Notes: generated from the letters alone by a model not told the origin. DNA of 64,000 bases from Hymenopus coronatus (GCA_030762935.1 CM060887.1:12020501-12084500); one strand, 5' to 3'; positions 10,469-21,245 are shown, counted from the first letter of the stretch. A program made the numbers and translations.

Positions 10469-11335
10469 TGTTTTCTCTATACGTACGATGTACATAGTGT
10501 ATAGAGAAGGTATTGCACTCCACCAACAAATTTGATACCGAGATTTCACCGGAAATATATGTTTTAGGGTCCCCGGTATCCAAAAAAAGTATTTTCAGAA
10601 AAAGGTCGTGTGTGTGTGTGTGTGTCCGTGTGTCTGTGAACACGATAACTCAAAAACGAAAAGTCGGTAAAATACCAAACTTTGTATTTAAGTTTAGTGT
10701 CTTCCAGGGATGCAACACGAAGATTTTGAGAAACATCTCCCCACCCCAAACTACCCTTTACATGGAACATTTTTCTAAATTTTGATTTTCTCAAAAATGG
10801 CTCTAATGATTATGGTTAAAATGTCTTATATTAAAGATATTTACCTGACAAATAAAATGTATTTTTTGAATTTCCTGGGAATAGCCACTGAAGACTACTT
10901 TATTCTGGTCAATTTTACGGAATTTTGCATAACTGATAAACCGTAAGAGATGGACAGAAACTTACCACACAACAAATGTAGAGCACCTTAAAACACACAA
11001 TATATGCTATATACATTTTTTTCGTGGAGTTGATTGTTTTTGAGATATTCCTTGTTTTTGGTTTCAGCTATAAAAAACTTATACCTTTCTCATACAGGAC
11101 TTTGTGAACTCGTGTCCCTACAAACAAAGGAACTTCATTCACATAGCAACCAGCTTTTGACTATCACTTTAACCTATGGTACTTCCTTATTTCGCTTCTA
11201 CTAACAAGGAAGCAAGTAATAAGACTATTTCTGCTAAATTTTTCTGATAAGCATGAAGTAAATAGAAGTATAAGCTTTTTAAGAATAATTTGTTGCAGGG
11301 ATATAGAGAAAGTCATGTGAATGGTACACATCAGA
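10469..11335 (-). mobile_element. HPR copy, full length, right arm of palindrome
   Basis: An 867-bp minus-strand copy from the hairpin (GTTTTCTCTATACGTACG) to GTACACATCAGA. Together with the preceding plus-strand copy it forms an inverted duplication of about 1.6 kb around a centre of roughly 110 bp. Confidence 0.9.
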
Positions 11336-11529
11336 TTTTTAACAAACTTTTCGACATATTGCACGCTGACACTTGTAGCAAGGGTATCAAGTCTTTCTTT
11401 TCAGTTTTGGGGGGGCACAGAGTACATGATTTTCTGTTTTCAGAAACCTCTTCTTCAACCGCATCCTTCTCTGGAATTTTTTTAGTGAGCCTCAGAGTCC
11501 TTCTTATAAGTCTTCTTCTTATGTGAGTC

Positions 11530-11663
11530 TTCGGGGGAAACCGGAAAACCCGGAGAAAACCCGCCCCTGCGCCGCTTTGTCTACCACAAATCTCACATGT
11601 GGTCGCTTAGGCCGTCTAGATGAGAGATGAGTAGTCTTAACCACTCGACCACGGCGCGGCCCC
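11530..11663 (-). mobile_element. SINE-B fragment
   Basis: Contains the words GAAACCGG, CCCGGAGAAAACCCGC and GCGCCGCTTTGTC, followed by the complement of a Glu-like tRNA head (ACCACTCGACCACGGCGCGG). The 3' body seen in the copies at 19.5 and 24.6 kb is missing. Confidence 0.75.
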
Positions 11664-11808
11664 ATTTCATTGGTGAATAATAATTGTCATACATTTTAGG
11701 GTTTGGGATTGTTACCAATAGATTTAGCTGGATGTCGCAATCCAGGAAGATGTTGTGCGCTTTGGTTTGAACATGTCGTGGTGCGGGTGTTTTGTTACAA
11801 AGGAAAAA

Positions 11809-12556
11809 TTTTACTTTCACTATACGTACTATGTACATAGTGTATAGAGAAGGTATTGCACTTCACCGAAATTTCACTGGAAATATATGTTTTAGGGTCC
11901 ACTGTGTTCAAAAAAAGTATATTTGATATTTAAGTTTGGCATCTTCCAAGGATGAGACACGAAGATTTTCAAGAAAATCCCACCACCCTCAACTACCCTT
12001 TACATGGAATTTTTATCAAAAATTTTGATTTTCTAAAAAATGGCTCTAACGATTTTGATTAAAATATCGTATATTAAAGATATTCACCTGACAAATAAAA
12101 TGTATATTCTGAATTTTCTGGGAATAGCCTCTGAAGACTACTTTATTTCGAGTGAATTTTACTGAATTTTGCATAACTGCTAAACCGTAAGAAATGGACA
12201 AAAACTTACTACACAAAAAATGTAGAGCACATTAAAACACACAATTTATGTTGTAACTTTTTTTTGTTGAGCTGATCGTTTTTGAGATATTCCTTGTTTT
12301 TGGTTTCAGCTTTGAAAAACATAATTTTCTCATACAGGAATTTGGCAACTCGCCTCCATACAAACAAAGGAACTTCATTCACATAGCAACCAGCTTTTGA
12401 CTATCACTTTAACGTATGGTACTCCCTTATTTCGCTTCTGCTTTCAAGGAAGCAAGTAATAACACTATTTCTGCTAATTTTTTATTGATTAGGTGAAGTA
12501 AATAGAATAATTTGTTGTAGAGATGTAGAGAACGTCATGTGAATGGAACACGTCAA
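11809..12556 (-). mobile_element. HPR copy with internal deletion
   Basis: Both ends are present (TTTTACTTTCACTATACG hairpin; GAACACGTCAAATTTTTT). About 110 bp are missing between the GGTCCACTGTGTTC block and TTTGATATTTAAGTTT; the deletion removes the CA run. Confidence 0.88.
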
Positions 12557-13358
12557 ATTTTTTAAAACATATTCGTGTATTTGCATTAAATTTACAGCGA
12601 AAATTGTATTTATAAACATACTGTTAATTACATATTAAGTAATATATACACATTCTAGTATGTTTATTTAATAGTAGGGACATTCCCAATATGGCAGAAT
12701 TCGCGCAGAATTGTGGCGCACGGATCACAGTCGAGTTTCCTTTGTGTATACTCTCTGTCCTCCTATCTTAATAATGTTGAAAATCATAATATATCAGCAC
12801 GAACATTTTCTCTTTTCGCTGAGACACAATTGTCACTGTAAACAACACAAATATCACTAAGTTGGCAAAATATCTGAAGTAGGTTAAGGTCAACAATGTC
12901 AAAATTGCCAGCGGAAACACCAGATGGCACCTACAGCAATCATTGTTGCCAAGGCTGAATATAAATAGTGGCCCTCCTATATGGATAAATGTCGATCGAT
13001 TAACATTAATTGTATCTGATACCTCTGAAGAAGTTAAGAACAGGTGATATACAGAGTGTTATTGAACTATACCGAAATATTTTCACAGAATATGTAGATT
13101 ACTTAAATAAGTAATTTGAGATAGGAGACTTATGGCCTGTTTATTGGAATTTCGAAGTAACGGCTATAAGTTTCTGAAGTGCCAGTACGCCACTGGCTAA
13201 TTTATCAACCAATCAAGAGCATAACACGAAAAGCGAAAGGACATATTACAGCGTACCTCTCTAGCGTAGTGGTTATGATACTGGTTTTCAAGTGAAAGAT
13301 GGTTTCCGAGTTCGGCTCTCGTTCACGTATCGCGGCACTTCGTCAGGAATGAAAAAAA
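12557..13358. other. Unique-looking sequence with tRNA-like remnant
   Basis: Contains a TATA-like word (AATATAAATAG near 12959) and, at about 13253-13325, a tRNA-like string (TAGCGTAGTGGTTATGATAC, then CCGAGTTCGGCTCTC) that could be a decayed SINE head. No open frame of interest was seen. Confidence 0.4.
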
Positions 13359-14051
13359 TCTGATGTGTACCATTCAGATGACCTTCTCTATATCCCTGCA
13401 ACAAATTATTCTTAAAAAGCTTATGCTTCTATTTACTTCATGGTAATCTAGAAAAATTAGCAGAAATAGTCTTATTAGCTTCTTCCTTGTGAGTAGAAAG
13501 GAAATAAGGGAGTAGCATAGGTTAAAGCGATAGTCAAAAGCTGGTTACTATGTGACTGAAGTTCCTTTGTTTGTATGGACATGAGTTGACAAATTCCTGT
13601 ATGAGAAAAGTTAAGATTTTCGACCCTGAAAACAAAAACAAGGAATATCTAAAAAACGATCAACTCCAAGAAAAAAATGTATATAACATAAATTGTGTGT
13701 TTTAATGTGCTCTACATTTTTTGTGTGGTAAGTTTATGTCTCTCTCTTGCGGTTTAGCAGTTATACAAAATTCCGGAAAATTCACTCAGAATAAAGTAGT
13801 CCCAGAAAATTCAAAATATACATTTTATTTGCCGGGTAAATATCTTTAATATACGATATTTTAATCAAAATCGTTAGAGCCATTTTTTAGAAAATCAAAA
13901 TTTTCGAAAACATTTCCATTTAAAGGGTAGTTTGGGGTGGGGAGATTTTTCTCAAAATCTTCGTGTCGCATCCCTGGAAGATTCTAAACTTAAATACAAA
14001 GTTTGGTATTTTACCGACTTTTCGTTTTTGAGTTATCGTGTTCACAGACAC

Positions 14052-14125
<74 letters not shown>

Positions 14126-14266
14126 TTTTGTGAAAATACTTTTTTTTTTAGATAAAGAGGTCCCTAAAAGATATATTTCTGGTGAAATCTCAGTATCGAA
14201 TTTTTTGGTGGAGTGCAATACCTTCTCTATACACTATGTACATAGTTCGTATAGAGAAAGTAAAAA
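13359..14266 (+). mobile_element. HPR copy, subfamily A, full length, expanded CA run
   Basis: A 908-bp copy with a TCTGATGTG start and a TTCGTATAGAGAAAGTAAAAA end. Its length above 860 bp is explained by the CA microsatellite at 14056-14123. Confidence 0.92.
14056..14123. repeat. (CA)n microsatellite in HPR
   Basis: About 34 uninterrupted CA units at the CA-rich position of the host HPR copy. Minus-strand frames made of VCVCV here are artefacts of this run. Confidence 0.97.
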
Positions 14267-14287
14267 TAATAATAAATAACATTTACT

Positions 14288-14362
14288 CTATGACAGGAAT
14301 TGAACTCATGACCTTGGGAATAGCAACTTCCCGCGTTACGCATTAAGCCATCAGAGCAGTTG
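14288..14362 (-). repeat. tRNA-like sequence, probable SINE head or tRNA pseudogene
   Basis: The complement has GATGGCTTAATGCG in the A-box position and GGTCATGAGTTCAATTCC in the B-box position, about 40 bp apart. There is no clear acceptor stem. Confidence 0.4.
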
Positions 14363-14549
14363 AAAACACTCCTCCAGAGTAGGCTACATATTCAAGAACG
14401 TGGTTAATGAATGCTCACGACCTCTAATATTCTCATACATATGACAACCCTTCAGTCATGGCTCACTAGAACCTTACATGTGTCCCATTATTGTCAGTAT
14501 TATCAACAGGTCTCGTGTCCATGGCAACCCTACAGCCATGGCCCCCAAG

Positions 14550-14670
14550 TTTTAAACATTAAAGCTAAAAGTAATAACGGAATATCTCGGAAATAGTCAA
14601 CTCCACGAAAAAACGGAACATAAATTGTGCGTTTTAACGAGATCTATATTTTTGTGCCGTAAATAGTTTG
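14550..14670 (+). repeat. HPR middle fragment
   Basis: Matches the B-branch middle: AATATCTCGGAAATAGTCAA, CTCCACGAAAAAA, ATTGTGCGTTTTAACGAGAT. Both ends are lost. Confidence 0.7.
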
Positions 14671-15101
14671 TTAAGTTTACAGTTTTTTGCGACATTAAAT
14701 CTTGAGAATGCTAGTAACGAGCTGCTAGAAATCGATATTTCTATTCTCGGGCGGCAGTTTTAAAGATATTCTAAGCTATTTTGTCAACCTGCTTTGCTTT
14801 AACACCGACTTATCAGCGCCTGATACCCACACATTTAGCGCTATGTAGTTGCGTTATGTTTATCCGGGGACCATGCATCGTCGATCTCAAATTACTTATA
14901 TCGGTCACGTGCACAATCTTGCAAATTATTTCGGTGTAGATGATTAGCATCCTGTATATTCCAAATAATGTAGAAGGTTTTACAAAATAGCACACTCCAA
15001 AGTACCACCCGATAAAGCTCGAAAATCAAGGGTGCTAACGACATCTTTAAATAAAATAATTTTAATTCATCAATAGGTCTTAGGAGCTTACATCGTCAAA
15101 A
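14671..15101. other. Unassigned sequence
   Basis: No repeat, tRNA box or persuasive coding frame recognised; the 60-codon minus frame at 14813-14995 has no known features. Confidence 0.4.
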
Positions 15102-15379
15102 TCTTATGTACATTCACATGATTTTTTCTTGAAAATCTTCGTGTCGCATCCTTGGAAGATACCAAACTCAAATACCAAGTTTGGTTTCTAACGGTATTTT
15201 CGTTTTTGGGCTATGCTGCCCGCAAACACACACACGGACATTTTTTCTAAAAATGCTTTTTTTTTTGGATTCAGGGGGTCTCAAAACATATTTCTGCTGA
15301 AATCTCGGTGCATTACATTTGGGTGCATTACAATACCTTCTCTATACACTATGTGCATAGTATGTGTAGAGAAAGTAGA
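15102..15379 (+). mobile_element. Miniature HPR, large internal deletion
   Basis: The 5' end (TCTTATGTACATTCACATGA) is joined directly to the 3' third (TTTTCTTGAAAATCTTCGTG) and runs on to a normal hairpin end (GTGTAGAGAAAGTAG). It is 278 bp with both termini retained. The interval 15380-15639 to its right shows nothing recognisable. Confidence 0.85.
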
Positions 15380-15639
15380 AATTGTTCATGTAAAACAGGT
15401 TTTACCAACGAGACTCGTCTGAGTCAAGAGTTCTCGCGCACACTCGATCACAGACCTCGGAGCCTGATATCAATGCGTCACTGCATAGGGTTCATTCCCA
15501 GCCCTTGATTCAGCCGTGATAGTTATATATTGCAGACAGACTTCTGTCAGTCGTGAGTACCTCGCTTCTCTTTGGCCACACACCCAAGCTGGAATATTCT
15601 GATGCAAACATTCTGTTGTGGGAGGAGGTGTTATTTAAA

Positions 15640-15710
15640 AACTTTGTGTTGCATCACATTATTGCCAAGTATGGTAATTAGCCGAATTTTTCGTGATTAT
15701 GTTGTGGTTT
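15640..15710 (+). repeat. HPR fragment left of SINE-A
   Basis: AACTTTGTGTTGCATCACAT to ATTATGTTGTGG corresponds to the family CTTCGTGTCGCATCC to GAGTTATGCTGT segment. It resumes at 16053 after the SINE. Confidence 0.65.
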
Positions 15711-16052
15711 GGTCGTCTCCTTAGCGCGGTGGTAGCGTTGCTGCTTGCCAAGCGGGAGACCTAGGTGTGATTCCCAGTACCGGCGTAGGTTTTTTTCCCC
15801 CCACTGGGAGACCTGGAGTGCACTGAGCCTCGTGAGGTCCCTGGGGGGCCAATTGAGGAGCTACTTAGAGAAGTAGCGGCTCCAGGTCGTGCAGACCGCA
15901 TTAAGTGGCCGGGGGGGGGGGATCGAAACGCTGACCCCGTCTCACCCCCCAATACTGCCCCCCATCTATGACGTCTGTAATGGACCAAGATGGGGAACGC
16001 AGCGGCCGGGCGGTAGGCCAAGGCTCTTAGTGAGCTGTGCCAAGGAGTCAAG
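15711..16052 (+). mobile_element. SINE-A, tRNA-Gly-like head
   Basis: The head reads TAGCGCGGTGGTAGCGTTGC (A-box region), TTGCCAAGCGGGAGACC, then a B box close to GGTGTGATTCCC. The anticodon loop TTGCCAA would give GCC, as in glycine tRNA. A GC-rich body follows (CCTGGGGGGCCAATTGAGGA, GCGGCTCCAGGTC). GTTGTGG occurs on both sides and may be the target duplication. A second, cleaner copy lies at 27.4 kb. Frames on either strand over the body are not genes. Confidence 0.85.
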
Positions 16053-16107
16053 TTGTGGGGTTCACAGATACACGGATACACACATATTGAGCTTTTTCCA
16101 ATAATGT
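16053..16107 (+). repeat. HPR fragment right of SINE-A
   Basis: GGGGTTCACAGATACACGGA, then ACACACATATTGAGCTTTTT: the CA run and following block of the copy interrupted by SINE-A, ending where a minus-strand copy starts. Confidence 0.65.
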
Positions 16108-16488
16108 GTTTTACTTTCTCTACACGTACTATGTACATAGTGTATACAGAAGGTATTGTATTGCACCCGAAACTTCAATACCGAGATTTCACCGTAAATA
16201 CATGTTTTTAGGACACCTGAATCCAAAAAAAAAAGAAAACAAATTGGAAATTGTATGTTGTGGGAAGCTGAAAAACGAAAAATCTCTTAAATGACACAAA
16301 CTTGATATTTAAGCTGAGTATCTTCCAAAGATGCGACACGAAGATTTTCAAGAAAATCCCCCACCCCCAACTACTCTTTAGAGAATTTTAGTTTTTTTAA
16401 AAATTATTTTTAATTAAAATCTCTTATATTTAAGATATTTACATGACAAAATGTATATCTTGAATTTTCTGAGAATAATCTCCAAACG
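16108..16488 (-). repeat. HPR copy, outer, left part
   Basis: It starts with the hairpin TTTTACTTTCTCTACACG and is interrupted at CTCCAAA by another minus-strand copy. The remainder is at 17322-17403. Confidence 0.82.
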
Positions 16489-16489
16489 A

Positions 16490-17313
16490 TTTTTACTTTC
16501 TCTATACGTACTATGTACATAGTGTATAGAGAAGGTATTATATTTCACCCAAAAATTCGATACTGAGATTTCACCGCAAATATATGTTTTGAGACCCCCT
16601 AACTCAAAAAAAAAACATTTTTAGAAAAATGTTCGTCTGTGTGTGTGTCTGTGGTCAGCATAGCTCAAAAATAAAAGACCATTAAAAACCAAACTTGGTA
16701 TTTAAGTTTAGTATATCCCAAAAATACGACATGAAAATTGTCAAAAAATTCCCCTCAGCCCAAACTACCCTTTACATATAAAAATTTTCGAAACTCATTT
16801 ATTTTCTTAAAAATGACTCTAGCGATTTTGATAAAAATCTCGTATATTTAATATATTTACTTGATAAATAAAATGAATATCTTGAATTTTTTGGCAATAG
16901 CCTCTGAAGACTACTTTATTCTGGATGAATTTTACGGATTTTTGCATAACTGATAAAGTGTAAGAAATGGACAACTTACCAAACTAAGCACATTAAAACA
17001 CACAATTTCGTTAAATGCATTTTTTTCGTGGAGTTGAAGGTTTTTAAGATATTCCTTGTTTTTAGTTTCAGCTTTGAAAAATTTATACTTTTCTCATACA
17101 GGAATTTGTCAACTCCTGTCCATACAAAGGAGCTTCAGTCACATAGCAACCAGCTTTTGACTATAATTTTAATCTATGGTACTCCCTTATTTCGCTTCTA
17201 CCTACAAGGAAGCAAGTAATAAGACTATTTCGCTATTTTTTCTCGATTAGCATGAAGTAAATAGAAGCCTAAGCTTTTTAACGATATTAGTCATGTGAAT
17301 GGAACACATCTGA
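16490..17313 (-). mobile_element. HPR copy nested in an HPR copy
   Basis: A complete 824-bp copy from TTTTTACTTTCTCTATACG to GGAACACATCTGA. The flanks on its two sides belong to one older copy. Confidence 0.9.
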
Positions 17314-17321
17314 TTTTTTTT

Positions 17322-17403
17322 TCTGAATTTTGCATAACTAGCAATCACAGGTTATATCATATACATTTTTTCGTGGAGTAGGTGGTTATCGAGATATTCC
17401 TTT
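17322..17403 (-). repeat. HPR copy, outer, right part
   Basis: Continues the outer copy with GAATTTTGCATAACTAGCAA and CGTGGAGTAGGTGG; it then loses similarity. Confidence 0.7.
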
Positions 17404-17489
17404 GGATCGTTACAGTATATAAGAAATATGATGATTAGCAAAAGCAACATTTTGCCGTACCATTTTACCTTTGGAAAATACAAAAAAAA

Positions 17490-17809
17490 TCTTATGTGCT
17501 CCATTCACATGACTTTCTCTACTTCTGTGTAACAAATTATTGTTAATAAGCTTATTCTTCTATTTACTTCATGTTAATCGAGAAAAAATTAGCAGAAATA
17601 GTATTATTACTTGCTTCCTTGTAAGCAGAAGCGAAATAAGGGAGTACCATAGGTTAAGTGATAGTCAAAAACTGGTTGTTATGTGACTGATGTTCCTTTC
17701 TCTATATGGACAGGAGTTGACAAATTCCTGTATGAGAAAATTATGTTTTTCCAAGCAGAAACCAAAAACAAGGAATATCTCAAAAACGATCAACTCCTCA
17801 AAAAATATA
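17490..17809 (+). repeat. HPR 5' portion
   Basis: Clean 5' end TCTTATGTGCTCCATTCACA after A8, cut in the AACTCCTCAAAAAA run, where a minus-strand copy begins. Confidence 0.85.
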
Positions 17810-18397
17810 GTGTATAGAGAAGGTATTGTATTGCACCCAAAAATTCGATACCGAGATTTTACCGGAAATACATGTTTTGGGCTCCCCTGAATAAAAAAAA
17901 ACTTTTTGGAAAAAGGTCCGTGTGTGCGTATGTGTGTCTGTGTGTCTGTGGACAGCATAGCTCAAAAACGAAAAGACCGTTAAATACCAAACTTGGTATT
18001 TAAGTTTGGTATCTTCCAGGGATGCGACACGAAGATTTTCAAGAAAATCCCCCCACCCCCAACTACCCTTTACATGGAACTTTTTTCGAAAGTTGATGGT
18101 CTTTGAGATATACCTTGTTTTTAGTTTCATCCTTGAAAAACTTATACTTTTCTCATACGGGAATTTGTCAACTCCTGTCCATACAAACAAAGGAACTTTA
18201 GTCATATAGCAACCAGCTTTTGACATCATTTTAACCTATGCTACTCCCTTATTTCACTTCTGCTTACAAGGATGCAAGTAATAAGACTATTTCTGTTGAT
18301 TTTTTCTCGGTTGGATGAAGTAAATATTAGCATAAGCTTATTAACAATAATTTGCTACAGAGATGTAGAGAAAGTCATGTGAATGGAACACATCAGA
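17810..18397 (-). repeat. HPR copy lacking half its hairpin and middle
   Basis: It begins inside the terminal hairpin (TATAGTGTATAGAGAAGG), has the CA block and the AATACCAAACTTGGTATT palindrome, then skips from TTTTTTCGAAAG to TTGATGGTCTTTGAG. It ends normally at GGAACACATCAGA. Confidence 0.85.
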
Positions 18398-18401
18398 TTT
18401 T

Positions 18402-18523
18402 TTTGGACTCAGGGGGACCTAAAACATGTATTTCCAGTGAAATTTCTACATCTAATTTTTGGGTGGAATACAATACTTCTCTGTCCCTATGTACATTGTA
18501 CATACGGGGCTAGAGAAAGTAAA
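18402..18523 (+). repeat. HPR 3' terminal fragment, subfamily B
   Basis: Starts at TTTGGACTCAGGGGGACC and ends with a textbook B hairpin (TCTGTCCCTATGTACA, TGTACATACGGGGCTAGAGA) and AAGTAAAAA. It lies against the 5' end of an opposite copy. Confidence 0.88.
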
Positions 18524-18888
18524 AAGAGCTCGTCGCTTCCAAATGGGACACGTTAATCTGGTCTCCTTAATCTCCAGGGATAAAAGTGCAGCGGATGGGC
18601 CTTATGTAGAAATACATAAATGCATGTTATGTTAACTCTGTGAAAGGCGCGTACCACGCGGTAAGACAGAGTCAGAGGGAGTGTAACAGAAATAGCAATA
18701 TGTTGCACAAAACAACCCTGACTACAGGTTGTTTCTCCCTAATAAGCCCTCACCAATGCTTTCAAGTCTACGGGTCAGGTTTATAGTCGAACCTTAAACG
18801 TGAATTCAAGTCTTGAAGCTATAAGTGCTCGGCTACGGTGAGTGAACGCTTAATAGGCGAAAATAAGGGAAATCCTTGAAAGGTCCAT
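18524..18888. other. Unassigned sequence
   Basis: No repeat or gene recognised. GC content is a little higher than in the HPR neighbours. Confidence 0.4.
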
Positions 18889-19066
18889 TTTTACTTTTTC
18901 TATACGCATTATATACATAGTGTATAGGGAAGGACCTCTTTCTAAAAATGCTTTTTATGGGTACAGTGGACCCTAAAACGTTTATTTCCGGTGAAATATC
19001 GGTATCAATATACACTATACACCTTCTCTATATACTATGTACATAGTACGTTTAGAGAAAGTAAAC
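18889..19066. mobile_element. Mini-palindrome with an HPR 3' hairpin at each end
   Basis: The left end is a minus-strand HPR terminus (TTTTTACTTTTTCTATACGC), the right end a plus-strand terminus (ACGTTTAGAGAAAGTAAAC), and between them lie about 100 bp of plus-strand 3' sequence (CTAAAAATGCTTTTTATGGG, CCGGTGAAATATCGGTATC). The unit is 178 bp, the shortest two-ended form in the window. Confidence 0.85.
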
Positions 19067-19244
19067 ATTGCTTAGTAGGAGCTTTTGCTTCAATAAATAA
19101 ACTTTTCCTATTAAATGATCTTGAGATATATATTAAAAACATAATGTCAAAGTGAATACATTCAAATGAAGATGTGATTTTAAAGCACTTTTGTACCTCA
19201 GAGCCTCAGAGCTCATCTAAATACGTGGAGGCTTATCCACCCAT

Positions 19245-19430
19245 GAAAAGTTTTTGTCTATCTCTTACAGTTTACTAATCATACAAAACTCATTCAGAGT
19301 TCTTCAGATGGTATATCTAGAAAATATAAGATATACATTTTGTTTGTCATGAAGATGTCTGAAAGATATGGTATTTTAGTAGAAATCTTTAGATACATTT
19401 TTGAGAAGATCAAAATATAAAATGTTTTTG
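19245..19430 (+). repeat. HPR fragment left of SINE-B
   Basis: AGTTTTTGTCTATCTCTTAC to AAGATCAAAATATAAAATG, the middle of the family. It continues after the SINE at 19645. Confidence 0.78.
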
Positions 19431-19644
19431 TAGTGTTTAACGCCCACTTTTACTGTTCTGGCAATGCAGGTGATGAAGATGGAGCCCCGGTGGAATGCGA
19501 TGGCTGGGGCAACTGGAGAACCCGGAGAAAACCCGCTCCTGCGCCGCTTTGTCCATCACAAATCTCACATGTGGTCGCTTGGGATCGAACCCAGACAGTG
19601 TAGGTGAGAGGCGAGTGGTCTGACCACTCGGCCACGGCGCGGCC
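19431..19644 (-). mobile_element. SINE-B copy in HPR
   Basis: From TTTAACGCCCACTTTTACTG (3' end of the element) to the complement of a Glu-like tRNA head (AGTGGTCTGACCACTCGGCC, ACGGCGCGGCC). CTCACC sits in the anticodon-loop position and GGTTCGATCCC in the B box. The A13 run that follows is at the insertion border. Confidence 0.85.
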
Positions 19645-19734
19645 GCAAAAAAAAAAAAAAGTTTCATGTAAAGGATATTTGGGATGGGAGATTTGCCTGA
19701 AAATCCTCGTGTGTGGTATTTAACTGACACTTCC
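19645..19734 (+). repeat. HPR fragment right of SINE-B
   Basis: AGTTTCATGTAAAGGATATT to GTGTGGTATTTAACTGACA, continuing the interrupted copy up to the next opposite-strand insertion. Confidence 0.7.
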
Positions 19735-20616
19735 TTTTTACTTTCTCTAGCACCATATGTACAATGTACATAGGGATAGAGAAGTATTATATTCCACCCA
19801 AAAATTCGATACCGAGATTTCACCGGAAATACATGTTTTAGGACCTCCTGTATCCAAAAAAAGCATTTTCAGAAAAAGGTCCGTGTGTGTCCGTGAACAC
19901 GATAACTCAAAAACGAAAAGTAGCTGAAATACCAAACTTGGTATTTAAGTTTGGTATCTTTCAGGAATGCGACACAAAGATTTTGAGAAAAATCCCCCCA
20001 CTCCAAACTACCCTTTACATGGAACTTTTATCGAAAATTTTGATTTTCTTAAAAATGGCTCTAACGATTTTGATTAAAATATCATGTATTAAAGATATTT
20101 AGCTAACAAATAAAACGTATATCTTGAAATTTCTGGGAAGAGCTTCTGAAGACCTGTTTATTTTGAATGAATTTTGCTTAATTTGGCATAACTAGTAAAC
20201 CGTAAGAAACAGACAAAATCTTACTATACAAAAATTTTAGGTCTTGTTAAAATACACAAGTTATGTCATATACATTTTTTTCGTGGAGCTTACCATTTCG
20301 AAGTATTCATTTTTATTAGTTTCAGTTGTGAAGTACTTATACTTTTCTCAGACAGGAGTGTTCGTTTTCCTTTTGTTCTACTCCTGGCCAAGAAAAGAAG
20401 CGATTTGTAATGACAATCGCATAACGACAGCTCTTAAAACATTTGACTATTGGTTTAGCCTAGTGTATTCGCTTATTTTCTTCCTACTTATACGGAACTA
20501 AATAATAACATTGTGCTAATGAGTACCACGATTAGCAAGGTGCAGAAAGAAGAAGAATCTTAGGTATGAAGTTTGTAGAACAGCTAGAGAAAGTCATGTG
20601 AGTGTAACACATCAGA
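19735..20616 (-). mobile_element. HPR copy, subfamily B, full length
   Basis: An 882-bp copy with the B hairpin (TCTCTAGCACCATATGTACA, TGTACATAGGGATAGAGA) and the B-type 5' end AGTGTAACACATCAGA. It serves as the B reference. Confidence 0.92.
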
Positions 20617-20643
20617 TTTTAGAGTTATGCTGTCTACACACAA

Positions 20644-20715
<72 letters not shown>

Positions 20716-20830
20716 ACCTTTCAAACATGCATTTCCGGTGAAGTCTCGGTATGGAATTTTGGGTAGAATATATTAGGTTATCTACCTACCGTTTACATTG
20801 TACATACATGGTCGAGAAACTAAAAAAAAA
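20617..20830 (+). repeat. HPR 3' fragment, subfamily B, with microsatellite
   Basis: AGAGTTATGCTGTCTACACA, an expanded CA/TA run (20646-20713), then CATTTCCGGTGAAGTCTCGG and a decayed hairpin ending GAGAAACTAAAAA. Confidence 0.8.
20646..20713. repeat. (CA)n(TA)n microsatellite in HPR
   Basis: About 7 CA then about 26 TA units at the CA position of the host repeat. Confidence 0.95.
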
Positions 20831-20869
20831 AAATATTCTCCTTGGGCGCTACAAAATGAATTCTGCTCT

Positions 20870-21030
20870 GTCGCTCTAATAATGTGGGTTCTATGGCATT
20901 CATAGTATAGCCAACTTTTATGGTCAATTGGTATTGGATTAATTGTTTTCACACAAGCCAAGTGTAGGACAGTTCAATGCCACGGATCTCTCGATGTCTA
21001 GCCGGTTGCTATCTACATCATGCAAGATCA
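20870..21030 (-). repeat. SINE-F remnant
   Basis: TATGGTCAATTGGTATTGGA, TTTTCACACAAGCC.AGTGTAGGACAG and CACGGATCTC...CTAGCCGGTTGCT are complements of the SINE-F unit at 47.2-47.5 and 49.7-50.0 kb. The A box is lost. Confidence 0.6.
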
Positions 21031-21094
21031 ATCTTTTGAATAAAAGGTTTGTTTACCGAACAACTACACGACATCATGTGAATGGAATACATTA

Positions 21095-21245
21095 GATCCC
21101 CCCCCCCCTTCTACTTACAAGAAACCAAGTAATAAGGACAAATTCTGCTAATGTTTATTACGATCATGAGGTAGCAAATGGAAGAATAAACTTTTTAACA
21201 ATAATTTATTACACTAGAGAAAGCCATGTCAATGGAACACATCAG
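21095..21245 (-). repeat. HPR 5' fragment
   Basis: CTTCTACTTACAAGAAACCA through to AATGGAACACATCAGA, the first 150 bp of a minus-strand copy, entered after a C10 run. Confidence 0.82.

Noticed and set aside
10239..10643. 134-codon minus frame, one of the longest in the window
   Set aside because: It spans an HPR inverted duplication; similar frames recur wherever HPR occurs and always break at indels between copies, so there is no coding constraint.
13920..14123. Open frame of repeated V and C residues
   Set aside because: It is the translation of a CA/TG microsatellite inside an HPR copy.
15761..16138. 125-codon minus frame
   Set aside because: It lies across the SINE-A body and adjoining HPR; the same sequence at 27.6 kb gives a different broken frame.
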